A stretch of 29,757 nt of DNA from Thermoanaerobacterales bacterium. Its GTDB lineage: Bacteria; Actinomycetota; Acidimicrobiia; Acidimicrobiales; JACDCH01. Each line of letters starts with the position of its first letter. Positions within the stretch are counted from its first letter, which is position 1. A program made the position numbers and the translations under genes. Below the pieces are notes generated by a model. That model was not told the DNA's origin. It searched no databases and saw nothing but the letters and a program-made list of their open reading frames with translations. The stretch covers positions 1 through 29,757 of the forward strand of contig PKRH01000032.1 in assembly GCA_017577565.1 (NCBI GenBank), read 5' to 3'. Of the stretch, positions 6,053-13,481 are shown piece after piece.

Positions 6053-7402
6053 TCACCGCCGCTGCCGGCCGGTGCCCGCCCGGACGGCCTCGACGGCGGC
6101 CCGGAAGGCCCGGGCCCGGTCGCGGTAGTCGCGGTAGCGGTCGAAGCTCGGCGCCGCGGGCGACAGCAGGACGACGCCGTCGGGCCGGGCCCAGGCGAAC
6201 GCCCGCCGGGTCGCCGCCTCCAGGTCGGGGCAGGCGACGACCTCGGCCCCGCCCGCGCCCCCGGCCAGCGCGGCCCGGATGCGGGGGCCCGCCTCGGAGT
6301 CGGTCACCGCCACCAGCGTCGGCGCGCCCCGCCCGGCGATGCCCTCGGCCAGCGGCCCGTAGTCGATGCCCCGGTCCTGGCCGCCGACGATCAGCGCGAC
6401 CCGGCGGCCGGGGAAGGCGGCCAGCGCGGCCAGGGTGGGCAGCACGTTGGTCGACAGGCCGTCGTCGACGAACAGGACCCCGTCGACCGTGGCCACCGGC
6501 TGGAGCCGGCTGTCGAGGTGCTCGAAGCCCTCGGCGGCCCGGGCGAGCGCGGCGTCGTCCTCGGCGCCCGGCACGCCGAGGGCGACGAGGCCGGCCCGGG
6601 CGATCAGCGCGTTGCGGTGGTTGTGCACGCCGAGCAGCCCCAGCCCGGCGGTCCAGTCGTCGACCGGCCCGCCGGGGGCGGTCACCCACTCGACCCGCGG
6701 CCCGAGCAGGTCGGCGTGGGCGCGCAGCAGCGGGTCGTCGCCGTTGGCCACGGTCAGGTCGGCGCCGGGCCGGCTGCAGAGCCGCAGCTTGTCGGCGTAG
6801 TAGGTCTCGGCGTCGCCCCGGTGCCAGGTCAGGTGGTCGGGGTGCAGCGAGGTGACCGCCACCACCGGCGGCGACGAGGTGACGTCGGCCGCCTGGTAGC
6901 TCGACACCTCGACGACCCACCAGTCGACGTCGTCGGGCGCCTCGGGGTCGTAGGGCGGCCGGCCGATGTTGCCGGCCACGAGCACCCGGTGGCCGAGCCG
7001 CTCGACGAGGTGGCCGGCGACGGCCGAGGTCGTGCTCTTGCCCTTCGTCCCGGTGACGCACAGCACCCGCTCGCGGGGCGCCTCCTCCAGCCACATGGCC
7101 AGGCCGCCGACGACCGCGACCCCCTCCCGCTCGAGCGCCGCGACCTCGGGCCGGTAGCGGCTGATGCCCGGCGTCTTGACCACGACCTCGCAGGCGGCCA
7201 GCGCCTCCAGCCCGCCGTCGCCAATGGCGAGGACGGGCCGGCCGCCCAGGCCGCCGGCGGGCGGGTGGTCGTCGACGAGCGTCGGCTCCACCCCCAGGGA
7301 CTCCAGGCGGCGGACGGCGGCGTGGCCCTCGACGCCCAGCCCCCACACGCCGACCCGGCGGCCCGGGAGGTCAGCCCAGCGGAGCGCCGGCGGCGTAGGC
7401 AT
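6053..7402 (-). CDS. murD2: UDP-N-acetylmuramoyl-L-alanine--L-glutamate ligase, MurD2 type
   Basis: A 449-residue Mur ligase. The N-terminal Rossmann-like domain begins GRRVGVWGLGVEG. The ATP P-loop is GTKGKST (118-124), with EVSSYQ, HPDHLTWH, the Lys of YYADK (possible carbamate site), VHNHRN for the adenine region, and the C-terminal domain with FVDDGLSTN and GGQDRGIDY. MurD adds Glu to UDP-MurNAc-L-Ala in the cytoplasm. The assignment to MurD2, which adds L-Glu rather than D-Glu, rests mainly on the murL gene directly upstream; MurL then epimerises the terminal L-Glu. Its 5' end overlaps the murL 3' end. ATG 7402 is chosen; an in-frame GTG at 7420 would add six residues, and neither has a clear ribosome site. 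A housekeeping D-Glu MurD is the alternative. Confidence 0.85.
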   Translation of the reverse strand: MPTPPALRWADLPGRRVGVWGLGVEGHAAVRRLESLGVEPTLVDDHPPAGGLGGRPVLAIGDGGLEALAACEVVVKTPGISRYRPEVAALEREGVAVVGGLAMWLEEAPRERVLCVTGTKGKSTTSAVAGHLVERLGHRVLVAGNIGRPPYDPEAPDDVDWWVVEVSSYQAADVTSSPPVVAVTSLHPDHLTWHRGDAETYYADKLRLCSRPGADLTVANGDDPLLRAHADLLGPRVEWVTAPGGPVDDWTAGLGLLGVHNHRNALIARAGLVALGVPGAEDDAALARAAEGFEHLDSRLQPVATVDGVLFVDDGLSTNVLPTLAALAAFPGRRVALIVGGQDRGIDYGPLAEGIAGRGAPTLVAVTDSEAGPRIRAALAGGAGGAEVVACPDLEAATRRAFAWARPDGVVLLSPAAPSFDRYRDYRDRARAFRAAVEAVRAGTGRQRR

Positions 7403-8735
7403 CGGGGACGAAGTGCTCACCGATCGGGACGAGCAGCGCGGCGATGTCGTCGGGACCCGGCAGGCGGTCGCCGAGCTGGTCGGCCAGCGCCCGCAGGACC
7501 GGGGAGCCGGCCCGGTCCGCCCGCTGGACGGCGAGGGCGACGGCGGCCCGGCACTCGCCGACCTCGCCGACGCACTCCCAGGGCTTCAGCGCCCCGGACG
7601 TGTCGACCAGGCCCTCGAAGCGGGGGAGCAGGTCGAGGTCGTCGAGCGGCTCGCGCCCGTCGAAGACGGCGGCCAGGTCGTCGCGGGACATGAACGGCGA
7701 GAGGATGAGGTCGACGAACGCGCACTTGTCGCACCGGCCGCACCAGCGGTCGAGCCGCTGCGCCGGGTCGATGTGGAAGCCCCGGTTGCAGCTCTGGAAG
7801 GCCCGGTGGTAGGCGCCGAGGTGCGAGAACCGCTCGGCGATGAACAGCTCGGTGTAGGGCCTCAGGCGGGAGAAGTAGTCGATGCCCGGCCCGACCGAGC
7901 GGGCCAGCGCGCCCCGGAACAGCCGCTCGAAGTCGATGCCCTTCGACCACTGGTGGTTGATCGCCCGGCCGTCGACCTCGAGGGTCGCCACCGACGACGA
8001 CCACTCGTTGGACATCACGACGGCGTCGCGCCCCTCCAGCGCGGCCGCCATGACCGCGATGGCGGAGACGATCCCGGTGACCGGCACGTGGCCGTTGAGG
8101 AAGCCGAGCTCGCGGGACCGCAGCACCTGGGGGTCGATGGCCCGCTCGGCCCGGACGACGGGCAGGCCGGTCACGGCGGCCGGGCGCTCGATGGCGGCGA
8201 AGCGGTCGCCGGGGCGGGAGACGACGAACAGCGCCGGCTCGGCGACCGGCCGGACCAGCTCGACGGTGACGATCGAGTCGATGCCGCCGCCGAAGGGGAC
8301 GAGCGGCCGGGCCGCGGCCGAGGGCTCGCCGGTGGCGGGCGGTGGCTCGGGATCGAGCGCCGGGGCCTCGATGCGCAGGTCGGACAGGTCGAGGCCGTTG
8401 CGGTGGGCGAACTCGCCGAGGCCGTCGAGGTGGAACCGGCGCAGCAGCTCGACCTCGCCCGGGCGCAGCGGCGTGTGCGGCAGCTCGACGACCGGCGGGG
8501 CGGCCGTCTTGTAGTAGGACACGCCGGCCAGCAGGAACACCCAGCGGGCCGCCTCGTCGACCGCCGGGTCGTCCCAGCGCCCGCCGCCCGGGAAGGTGAC
8601 CACCTCGGCGAAGTCGCGACCGTCGAGCGAGTACCGGCAGGTCAGGCGGCCGGCCGCCGGGTCGATCTCGTAGCCCTCGTAGCGGAAGGTGCGGCCGCGC
8701 CGGCCGTCGGCGGGCGGGGGGTCGGCGGAGGTCAT
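7371..8735 (-). CDS. murL: UDP-N-acetyl-alpha-D-muramoyl-L-alanyl-L-glutamate epimerase
   Basis: The 454-residue protein matches MurL along its length. It has GVSYYKTAAP (71-80), a PP-loop-like FGGGIDSIV (148-156), MSNEWSSS (241-248), NHQWSKGIDFE (260-270), SRLRPYTELFIAERFSHLGAY, FQSCNRGF (313-320), a WCGRCDKC Cys cluster (331-338) and PWECVG near 386. MurL converts the terminal L-Glu of UDP-MurNAc-L-Ala-L-Glu to D-Glu using ATP. It replaces glutamate racemase MurI in D-Glu supply, as first shown in Xanthomonas. ATG 8735 begins the conserved region; the frame is open upstream to an in-frame start at 8786 with no family similarity. The next gene, murD2, overlaps its 3' end by 32 bases, so the two substrate-sharing enzymes are co-expressed. 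Confidence 0.92.
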   Translation of the reverse strand: MTSADPPPADGRRGRTFRYEGYEIDPAAGRLTCRYSLDGRDFAEVVTFPGGGRWDDPAVDEAARWVFLLAGVSYYKTAAPPVVELPHTPLRPGEVELLRRFHLDGLGEFAHRNGLDLSDLRIEAPALDPEPPPATGEPSAAARPLVPFGGGIDSIVTVELVRPVAEPALFVVSRPGDRFAAIERPAAVTGLPVVRAERAIDPQVLRSRELGFLNGHVPVTGIVSAIAVMAAALEGRDAVVMSNEWSSSVATLEVDGRAINHQWSKGIDFERLFRGALARSVGPGIDYFSRLRPYTELFIAERFSHLGAYHRAFQSCNRGFHIDPAQRLDRWCGRCDKCAFVDLILSPFMSRDDLAAVFDGREPLDDLDLLPRFEGLVDTSGALKPWECVGEVGECRAAVALAVQRADRAGSPVLRALADQLGDRLPGPDDIAALLVPIGEHFVPDAYAAGAPLG

Positions 8736-8745
8736 GCGACCGACC

Positions 8746-8751
8746 AGGCTA
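8746..8751 (-). promoter_or_regulatory. Candidate -10 (TAGCCT) just before murL
   Basis: On the minus strand TAGCCT ends 10 bases before ATG 8735, giving a leader of only a few bases. This would let murL-murD2 be expressed separately from pgeF. Weaker than the other leaderless cases because the spacing is longer. Confidence 0.35.
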
Positions 8752-8761
8752 CCGAGCGCTC

Positions 8762-8783
8762 GCGTGGTGCCGCCCGGCCACGC
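8762..8783 (-). terminator. Possible weak hairpin downstream of pgeF
   Basis: GCGTGG (8762-8767) pairs with CCACGC (8778-8783) around a 10-base loop, in the 55-base gap between pgeF and murL. There is no U-tract, so termination is uncertain. Confidence 0.22.
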
Positions 8784-8790
8784 CACGTGC

Positions 8791-9591
8791 TCAGACCGGG
8801 TGGGGGCGCAGGCGGGCGAGAGCCGCGAAGCGCCCGCACGGGCGCTCGGCCCGGTCGCTGAAGAACGGGGTGCCGGGCCCCGTGCCGACGGGGCTGACCT
8901 CGATGTTGGCCGGGTCGACGCCGGCCTCGGCCAGCACCCGCCGGTTGGCGGCCCAGAGGTCGAGGAGCCAGCGGCCGGTGCCGTCGGGGCGCAGGACGTC
9001 GTCGACGTCGCCGCCGAAGCAGTCCCGGGCCGCGTCGGCCACGTCGTCGCCCACCTGGTAGCGGTCGGCGGTGACGGCCGGGCCGATCCCGGCGACGATC
9101 CGGCCCGGCTCGGCGCCGAGACCGGCCATCGCCTCGACCGCGGCCTCGGCGATGCGCAGCGTCGTCCCCTTCCAGCCGGCGTGGACGGCGCCGAGCACGT
9201 GGGCCCTCGGGTCGTAGAGGACCAGGGGCACGCAGTCGGCGACCAGCACGGCCAGGCCCACGTCGGGCGTGGCGGTGACCAGCGCGTCGGCGGGCAGGGC
9301 GTCCTCGGTGCGGGTCGTGCCCCGGCCCCGGTGGCGGCCGTCGACGACGGCCACGTCGCGCCCGTGCGTCTGGTGGCAGAACACCATGTCCTCGAGCGCG
9401 AGGCCGAGCGCCGCGGCGGCCCGGCGCCGGTTCTCCACGACGTTCGCCGGGTCGTCGCCGACGTGCAGGCCGAGGTTCAGGCTCTCGTAGGGGCCGGTCG
9501 ACACGCCGCCGCCGCGCCCCGTGACGAGGGCGACGAGCGGCATCCCCTCGAAGCACCGCCAGCGCATCGCGGCGAGGGTCGAGGTCGTCAT
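8791..9591 (-). CDS. pgeF: Peptidoglycan editing factor PgeF (YfiH/laccase-domain, LACC1-like)
   Basis: A 266-residue member of the YfiH family with all metal ligands: His73 in HQTHG, Cys120 in ADCVPLVLYD and His137 in VHAGWKGT. GRGGGVSTGPYESLNLG lies near the N-terminus and PFFSDR near the C-terminus. In E. coli this zinc enzyme removes peptidoglycan precursors wrongly carrying L-Ser instead of L-Ala. Bacterial and eukaryotic relatives also act on purine nucleosides. Being directly upstream of murL-murD2, whose substrate is UDP-MurNAc-L-Ala, strongly favours the cell-wall quality-control role here. In many actinobacteria it sits near ftsZ instead. ATG 9591 is preceded by TAGGGT (9600-9605), suggesting a leaderless transcript; an ATG at 9567 is an alternative start. 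Confidence 0.92.
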   Translation of the reverse strand: MTTSTLAAMRWRCFEGMPLVALVTGRGGGVSTGPYESLNLGLHVGDDPANVVENRRRAAAALGLALEDMVFCHQTHGRDVAVVDGRHRGRGTTRTEDALPADALVTATPDVGLAVLVADCVPLVLYDPRAHVLGAVHAGWKGTTLRIAEAAVEAMAGLGAEPGRIVAGIGPAVTADRYQVGDDVADAARDCFGGDVDDVLRPDGTGRWLLDLWAANRRVLAEAGVDPANIEVSPVGTGPGTPFFSDRAERPCGRFAALARLRPHPV

Positions 9592-9599
9592 CGGCCCGC

Positions 9600-9605
9600 A
9601 CCCTA
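9600..9605 (-). promoter_or_regulatory. -10 element (TAGGGT) for a leaderless pgeF transcript
   Basis: On the minus strand TAGGGT ends 8 bases before ATG 9591. No ribosome-binding sequence intervenes. It probably heads the pgeF-murL-murD2 unit. Confidence 0.45.
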
Positions 9606-9727
9606 CTTGCGCGCCGCCGCCCGGACGGTGTGGCGGCCGGCCCGGTCCGTCCCGGCGTCCGTGAGGTCATGATGTGCGGGTGAGGGACGCCGGTTCCCGG
9701 CGAGAGCTGCACACCACCCGCCACTGG

Positions 9728-9756
9728 TTGCCGGCCGTTCTGACGGTCTGTCAGAT
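9728..9756 (+). promoter_or_regulatory. Promoter of the acyl-CoA dehydrogenase operon
   Basis: TTGCCG (9728-9733), a 17-base spacer and TCAGAT (9751-9756) form a reasonable sigma70-type promoter. The start would be near 9763, leaving a leader of about 30 bases with a GGAGCAGGGGGG purine run before GTG 9793. The inverted repeat 9739-9755 covers spacer and -10. The remainder of the 9592-9792 gap shows only a small hairpin (CGCCGG-TTC-CCGGCG, 9688-9702) of unknown meaning. Confidence 0.5.
9739..9755. promoter_or_regulatory. Operator TCTGAC-N5-GTCAGA of the acyl-CoA dehydrogenase operon
   Basis: Six-base perfect arms with a 5-base spacer (GGTCT), identical in arm sequence and spacing to the core of the ligase operator at 3804-3820. 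It lies across the spacer and -10 of the promoter, a repressing position. A shared TetR-family regulator of acyl-CoA metabolism is the likely reader. Confidence 0.65.
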
Positions 9757-9792
9757 TGGTGGCGTGCGCTCGGAGCAGGGGGGCGACGACAC

Positions 9793-10986
9793 GTGAGGCT
9801 CAGGGAGACGCCCGAGGAGCAGGCGTTCCGGCGCGAGCTGCGGCTCTGGCTGGAGGAGACGCTGCCCACGCTGCCACCGGAGCCGCCCTTCGACGACTGG
9901 GAGGCCAAGCGGGCCTACGACACCGGCTGGCAGCGGCGCCTCTACGAGGCCGGCTACGCCGGCGTGTCCTGGCCGAAGGAGTACGGCGGGCGGGGTGCCA
10001 CCCCCTCCGAGGAGCTGATCTTCCTGGAGGAGACCGAGCGGGCCGGCGCCCCCTACGTCGGCTGCTGCTTCGTGTCGACGCTGCACGCCGGGCCGACGAT
10101 CATCGCCGAGGGCACGCCCGAGCAGCGGGCCCGCTACCTGCCGCCGATCCTGCGGGGCGACCACGTCTGGTGCCAGGGCTTCTCCGAGCCCGAGGCGGGG
10201 TCCGACCTCGCCTCCCTGCGCACCCGGGCGGTGCGGGACGGCAACCACTACGTCGTCACCGGCCAGAAGATCTGGACCTCCCACGCCCAGGTGGCCGACT
10301 TCTGCGAGCTGCTGGTCCGCACCGACCCCGACGCCCCGAAGCACAAGGGCATCACCTGGCTCATCATGCCGATGGACCTGCCGGGCATCGAGGTGCGCCC
10401 CATGCGCACGCTCACCGGCGAGAGCGAGTTCAGCGAGATGTTCCTCGACGAGGTCCGCATCCCCGTCGAGAACGTCGTGGGCGCCGAGAACGACGGCTGG
10501 CGGGTGGCGATGGTGACCTTCGGCTTCGAGCGGGGCACCGCCTTCGTCAGCGAGCTGCTCGCCTCGAAGCGCCTCCTCGCCGACCTCGTCGAGATCGCGA
10601 AGAAGACCCCGTGGCGGGGCGCCACCGCCTGGGACGACGCGGGCATCCGCGACGAGCTCGTGCTCATCGAGGCCGAGCTCGAGGCCCAGTGGGCGCTGAC
10701 CAAGCGCAACGTGTCCCGGGCCGCCCGGCACGGCACGCCCGGCGTCGGCGGGTCGGTGTTCAAGCTCGCCTACCACGAGACCCGCGAGCGGATGGGCGAG
10801 GTGGCGCTGCGCATCCTCGGCCGGGCCCGGCTGGCCCTCGACGACCCGACCGGCGTGTCGGCCCGCCACCTCGACCACGTCCACCAGCGGCTGTACGCGC
10901 TGTCGCTGTCGATCGCGGCGGGCACGGCCCAGATCCAGCGCAACATCGTGGGCGAGCGCCTGCTCGGCCTGCCCAAGGACCGCTGA
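9793..10986 (+). CDS. Acyl-CoA dehydrogenase, large subunit (heteromeric FadE type)
   Basis: A 397-residue flavoprotein of the acyl-CoA dehydrogenase family. The N-terminal helices begin RLRETPEEQAFR, the substrate/FAD segment is CQGFSEPEAGSDLASLRT (about 136-153), the beta domain has GQKIWTSHAQ, and the C-terminal helices end AGTAQIQRNIVGERLLGLP. The common C-terminal catalytic Glu of YEGTSQIQR is Ala here. Glu246 in GFERG sits where isovaleryl- and long-chain acyl-CoA dehydrogenases place their base. It abuts a shorter dehydrogenase gene, as in actinobacterial alpha2beta2 enzymes of steroid side-chain degradation (FadE28/29 type). The complex should form an alpha,beta double bond in an acyl-CoA and pass electrons to ETF. 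The start is GTG 9793. An operator shared with the acyl-CoA ligase gene precedes it. Confidence 0.92.
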   Translation: MRLRETPEEQAFRRELRLWLEETLPTLPPEPPFDDWEAKRAYDTGWQRRLYEAGYAGVSWPKEYGGRGATPSEELIFLEETERAGAPYVGCCFVSTLHAGPTIIAEGTPEQRARYLPPILRGDHVWCQGFSEPEAGSDLASLRTRAVRDGNHYVVTGQKIWTSHAQVADFCELLVRTDPDAPKHKGITWLIMPMDLPGIEVRPMRTLTGESEFSEMFLDEVRIPVENVVGAENDGWRVAMVTFGFERGTAFVSELLASKRLLADLVEIAKKTPWRGATAWDDAGIRDELVLIEAELEAQWALTKRNVSRAARHGTPGVGGSVFKLAYHETRERMGEVALRILGRARLALDDPTGVSARHLDHVHQRLYALSLSIAAGTAQIQRNIVGERLLGLPKDR

Positions 10987-10997
10987 GGAGCCGGCCG

Positions 10998-11984
10998 ATG
11001 GACTTCGAACCGACCGACGACCAGGTCGCCCTGCAGACCGAGCTGCGCCGCTTCCTCGCCGAGCGGATCGACCACGACGCCCGCCGCGCCATCGCCGAGA
11101 TGCCCGGCGCCGTCGACCGGGACCTGTGGCGCGAGCTGGGTGGCATGGGCGTGTTCTCGGTGACCCTGCCCGAGAGCGCCGGCGGCGTGGGCCTGGGGTT
11201 CGCGGAGGCCACGCTCGTGTTCGAGGAGCTGGGCCGGGCCGCCGTCCCCGGCCCGCTCGTCGGCACGTTCCTGGCCGCCGGGCTGGACGTCGACCTGGCC
11301 GCCAGCGCCGCCGCCGGCGAGGCCACGGTCGGCCTCTGCCCGGTGGGGGACCCGGCCTTCGTCGAGCACCTCCCGGCGCTCGACGCCCTGCTCGTGGTCG
11401 ACGACGGCGGGGTGGCGCTCGCCGAGCCGCCCGCCGGGGCGCGGCCCGTCGACCGGCCGCTCGACCCGCTCACCCCGGTCGCGGTCGTCGAGGCGCTGCC
11501 CGCCGGCCGGCCGGTGGGCGACGGCGACCTGGCCCGCGAGCTGCGCACCCGCGCCGCGCTGCTGGCCGCCGCGCTGCAGGTCGGCCTCGCCACCGCCGCC
11601 GTCGAGATGGCCACCGGCCACGCCAACCAGCGGGTCCAGTTCGGCCGGGTCATCGGCCAGTTCCAGGCGGTCAAGCACATGCTGGCCGACGCCCAGGTCC
11701 AGGTCGAGGTCGCCCGGGCCGCGGTCCAGGCCGCCGGCGTCGAGCTCGACGACGCGGCCGCGGGCCACCAGGAGGCGTCGGCCGCCCGGCGGGCGGTGGA
11801 CGTCGCCCGGATCGTCGCCTCGCGGGCCGCCGACCGGGCCACCCGGGCCTGCATCCAGGTCCACGGCGGCATGGGCTTCACCTGGGAGCTGGACGCGCAC
11901 CTCTACCTCAAACGGGCCCTCGTGCTCGACGCGGGCGTCGGCTCGCCGGAGGACGCCAAGGACGCCCTGGCCGCTGCGCTCTGA
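10998..11984 (+). CDS. Acyl-CoA dehydrogenase, small subunit (heteromeric FadE type)
   Basis: At 328 residues it is short for the family, with a reduced central beta domain. It keeps the N-terminal helices (FEPTDDQVALQTELRRFL), VTLPESAGGVGLG (about 53-65), and the C-terminal FAD/dimer region RVQFGRVIGQFQAVKHMLAD and CIQVHGGMGFTWE. The C-terminus ends soon after LYLKRA with no catalytic Glu segment. This matches the non-catalytic or FAD-supporting subunit of two-gene actinobacterial enzymes, partnering the upstream 397-residue protein. It starts 11 bases after that gene's stop with GAGGAG-like purines upstream, so the pair is one operon. Substrate unknown; CoA esters with a bulky ring or branched side chain are plausible from family knowledge. 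Confidence 0.9.
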   Translation: MDFEPTDDQVALQTELRRFLAERIDHDARRAIAEMPGAVDRDLWRELGGMGVFSVTLPESAGGVGLGFAEATLVFEELGRAAVPGPLVGTFLAAGLDVDLAASAAAGEATVGLCPVGDPAFVEHLPALDALLVVDDGGVALAEPPAGARPVDRPLDPLTPVAVVEALPAGRPVGDGDLARELRTRAALLAAALQVGLATAAVEMATGHANQRVQFGRVIGQFQAVKHMLADAQVQVEVARAAVQAAGVELDDAAAGHQEASAARRAVDVARIVASRAADRATRACIQVHGGMGFTWELDAHLYLKRALVLDAGVGSPEDAKDALAAAL

Positions 11985-12020
11985 GGCCGACCGGCGCGCG
12001 GGGCGGCCGCGGCCGCTGGT

Positions 12021-12026
12021 TACGAT
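12021..12026 (+). promoter_or_regulatory. -10 element (TACGAT) for a leaderless LCP-gene transcript
   Basis: TACGAT ends 6 bases before GTG 12033. A perfect 14-base GC palindrome (GCGGCCG/CGGCCGC, 12003-12016) lies just upstream and could end the dehydrogenase transcript. Confidence 0.45.
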
Positions 12027-12032
12027 CGGCCC

Positions 12033-13478
12033 GTGCGGGGAGCGCGGCAGGGTCGGCACCGGAGGCGGCGCCGGAGCTGGGGTCAGCGCCTGGCGCTGAT
12101 CGGCGGCTGCCTGTCGTCCCTCGGGCTCGTCGCCAGCGCGGCCGGGCTGGCCTACCTGTTCCGCAAGTACGAGCGGCTGCCGCGGGTCGAGCTGAGCGGC
12201 GTCCTCGACGAGCCGGTCGGGTCGGGCGAGCCGGAGAACTACCTCATCGTCGGCATCGACAGCGCCGCCGACCTGCCGCCCGACGACTCGGTGCGCATCG
12301 GGCGGGGCCCGACCCTGCGCTCGGACACGATCATGATCCTGCGCACCGACCCGGGCTCGGGCCGGGCGGCGCTGCTGTCGATCCCCCGCGACCTCTACGT
12401 GCGCCACGCCGACGGGAGGCAGGCCCGCATCAACCTCGCCATCGAGCGGGGCGGGGCCCCGCTGCTGATCGAGACGATCGGCGAGAACTTCGCCATCCCG
12501 ATCCACCACTACGTGCAGGTCGACTTCGCGTCGTTCCGGGGGCTGGTCGAGGCGGTCGGCGGCGTCACGGTCCCGTTCCCCTACCCGGCACGCGACGAGC
12601 AGACGGGCCTGCTCGTCACCGAGCCCGGCTGCCACACGCTCGACCCGGTCGAGGCGCTGGCCTACGTGCGGTCGCGCTTCTACGAGCAGCTGATCGACGG
12701 CGAGTGGGTCACCGACGTCCGCTCGGACATCGGCCGCATCGAGCGGCAGCAGGACTTCATCCGGCGGGCCCTGCGACGGGCCATCGACCGCGGCGCCCGC
12801 AACCCGGCGACGCTCGACCAGCTCATCGACGTGGCCCTGGACGGCATCGTCGTCGACGACGAGCTGACCGCCGACGACATCTTCGACCTCGCCCGGCGGT
12901 TCCGGTCCTTCGACCCTGACGACCTCGTGACCTACGCGCTCGAGGGCACGCCGGACACGGTCGGCGAGGCCCAGGTGCTCCGGCTCGTCGAGGGCCCGGA
13001 GACCGAGGCGATCCTGTCGATCTTCCGGGGCAGCTCGTCCGCCGAGATCGAGCCCGAGGGGGTCCGGCTCGTCGTGCACAACGGCACCGGCGCGCCCCGC
13101 CAGGGCGCCGAGGCGGCCGAGGCGCTGCGCGCCGTCGGCTTCATCGCCAGCGTGGCCGGCGACGAGCCGGGCGCCGGGGCGGAGGGCACGGTCGTGCGCT
13201 ACCCGCCCGCCCAGGCGGCGGCCGCCGACCTCGTCGCCCGCTGGCTGGCGGGCGGCGCCCGCCTCGAGGTCGACGAGACCCTCGACGGCATCGAGCTGGT
13301 CACCGGGACCGACTGGCAGGGCGTGCGCACCGAGCCGCTGCCGACCACCACGACCTCGACCACCCTGCCGGCCCCGACGACCACGACCTCGACGACGACG
13401 ACCACGGAGGCCGGCGGCGCCCCGCCCACCGGGGCGCGCACCACGACGACCGTCGACCTCGCCACCCTGGAGTGCTGA
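12033..13478 (+). CDS. LytR-CpsA-Psr (LCP) family wall-glycopolymer ligase with LytR_C domain
   Basis: This 481-residue protein has a basic cytoplasmic N-terminus, one membrane helix (about 20-42), and an extracellular LCP domain with LIVGIDS, RSDTIMILRTD, LLSIPRDLYV, RINLA and DIGRIERQQDFI. A C-terminal LytR_C domain (about 345-425, LVVHNGTGAP) follows, then a Thr-rich tail ending in Cys. LCP enzymes move lipid-linked glycopolymers such as teichoic-acid-like chains or arabinogalactan onto peptidoglycan at the outer membrane face. The conserved Arg and Asp residues expected for pyrophosphate binding are present. The start is GTG 12033 behind a leaderless-type -10. An acyltransferase gene follows 3 bases after the stop, suggesting joint work on envelope polysaccharide. 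Confidence 0.92.
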   Translation: MRGARQGRHRRRRRSWGQRLALIGGCLSSLGLVASAAGLAYLFRKYERLPRVELSGVLDEPVGSGEPENYLIVGIDSAADLPPDDSVRIGRGPTLRSDTIMILRTDPGSGRAALLSIPRDLYVRHADGRQARINLAIERGGAPLLIETIGENFAIPIHHYVQVDFASFRGLVEAVGGVTVPFPYPARDEQTGLLVTEPGCHTLDPVEALAYVRSRFYEQLIDGEWVTDVRSDIGRIERQQDFIRRALRRAIDRGARNPATLDQLIDVALDGIVVDDELTADDIFDLARRFRSFDPDDLVTYALEGTPDTVGEAQVLRLVEGPETEAILSIFRGSSSAEIEPEGVRLVVHNGTGAPRQGAEAAEALRAVGFIASVAGDEPGAGAEGTVVRYPPAQAAAADLVARWLAGGARLEVDETLDGIELVTGTDWQGVRTEPLPTTTTSTTLPAPTTTTSTTTTTEAGGAPPTGARTTTTVDLATLEC

Positions 13479-13481
13479 GCG

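Noticed and set aside
9688..9702. A small hairpin (CGCCGG-TTC-CCGGCG) in the pgeF/dehydrogenase gap considered as a riboswitch or small RNA.
   Set aside because: Only six base pairs with no conserved aptamer features and no promoter or U-tract; common by chance in such GC-rich DNA.
13335..13460. A repeat array considered as CRISPR or a tandem repeat locus.
   Set aside because: The repeats are codon-level Thr runs inside an open reading frame with no spacer structure.
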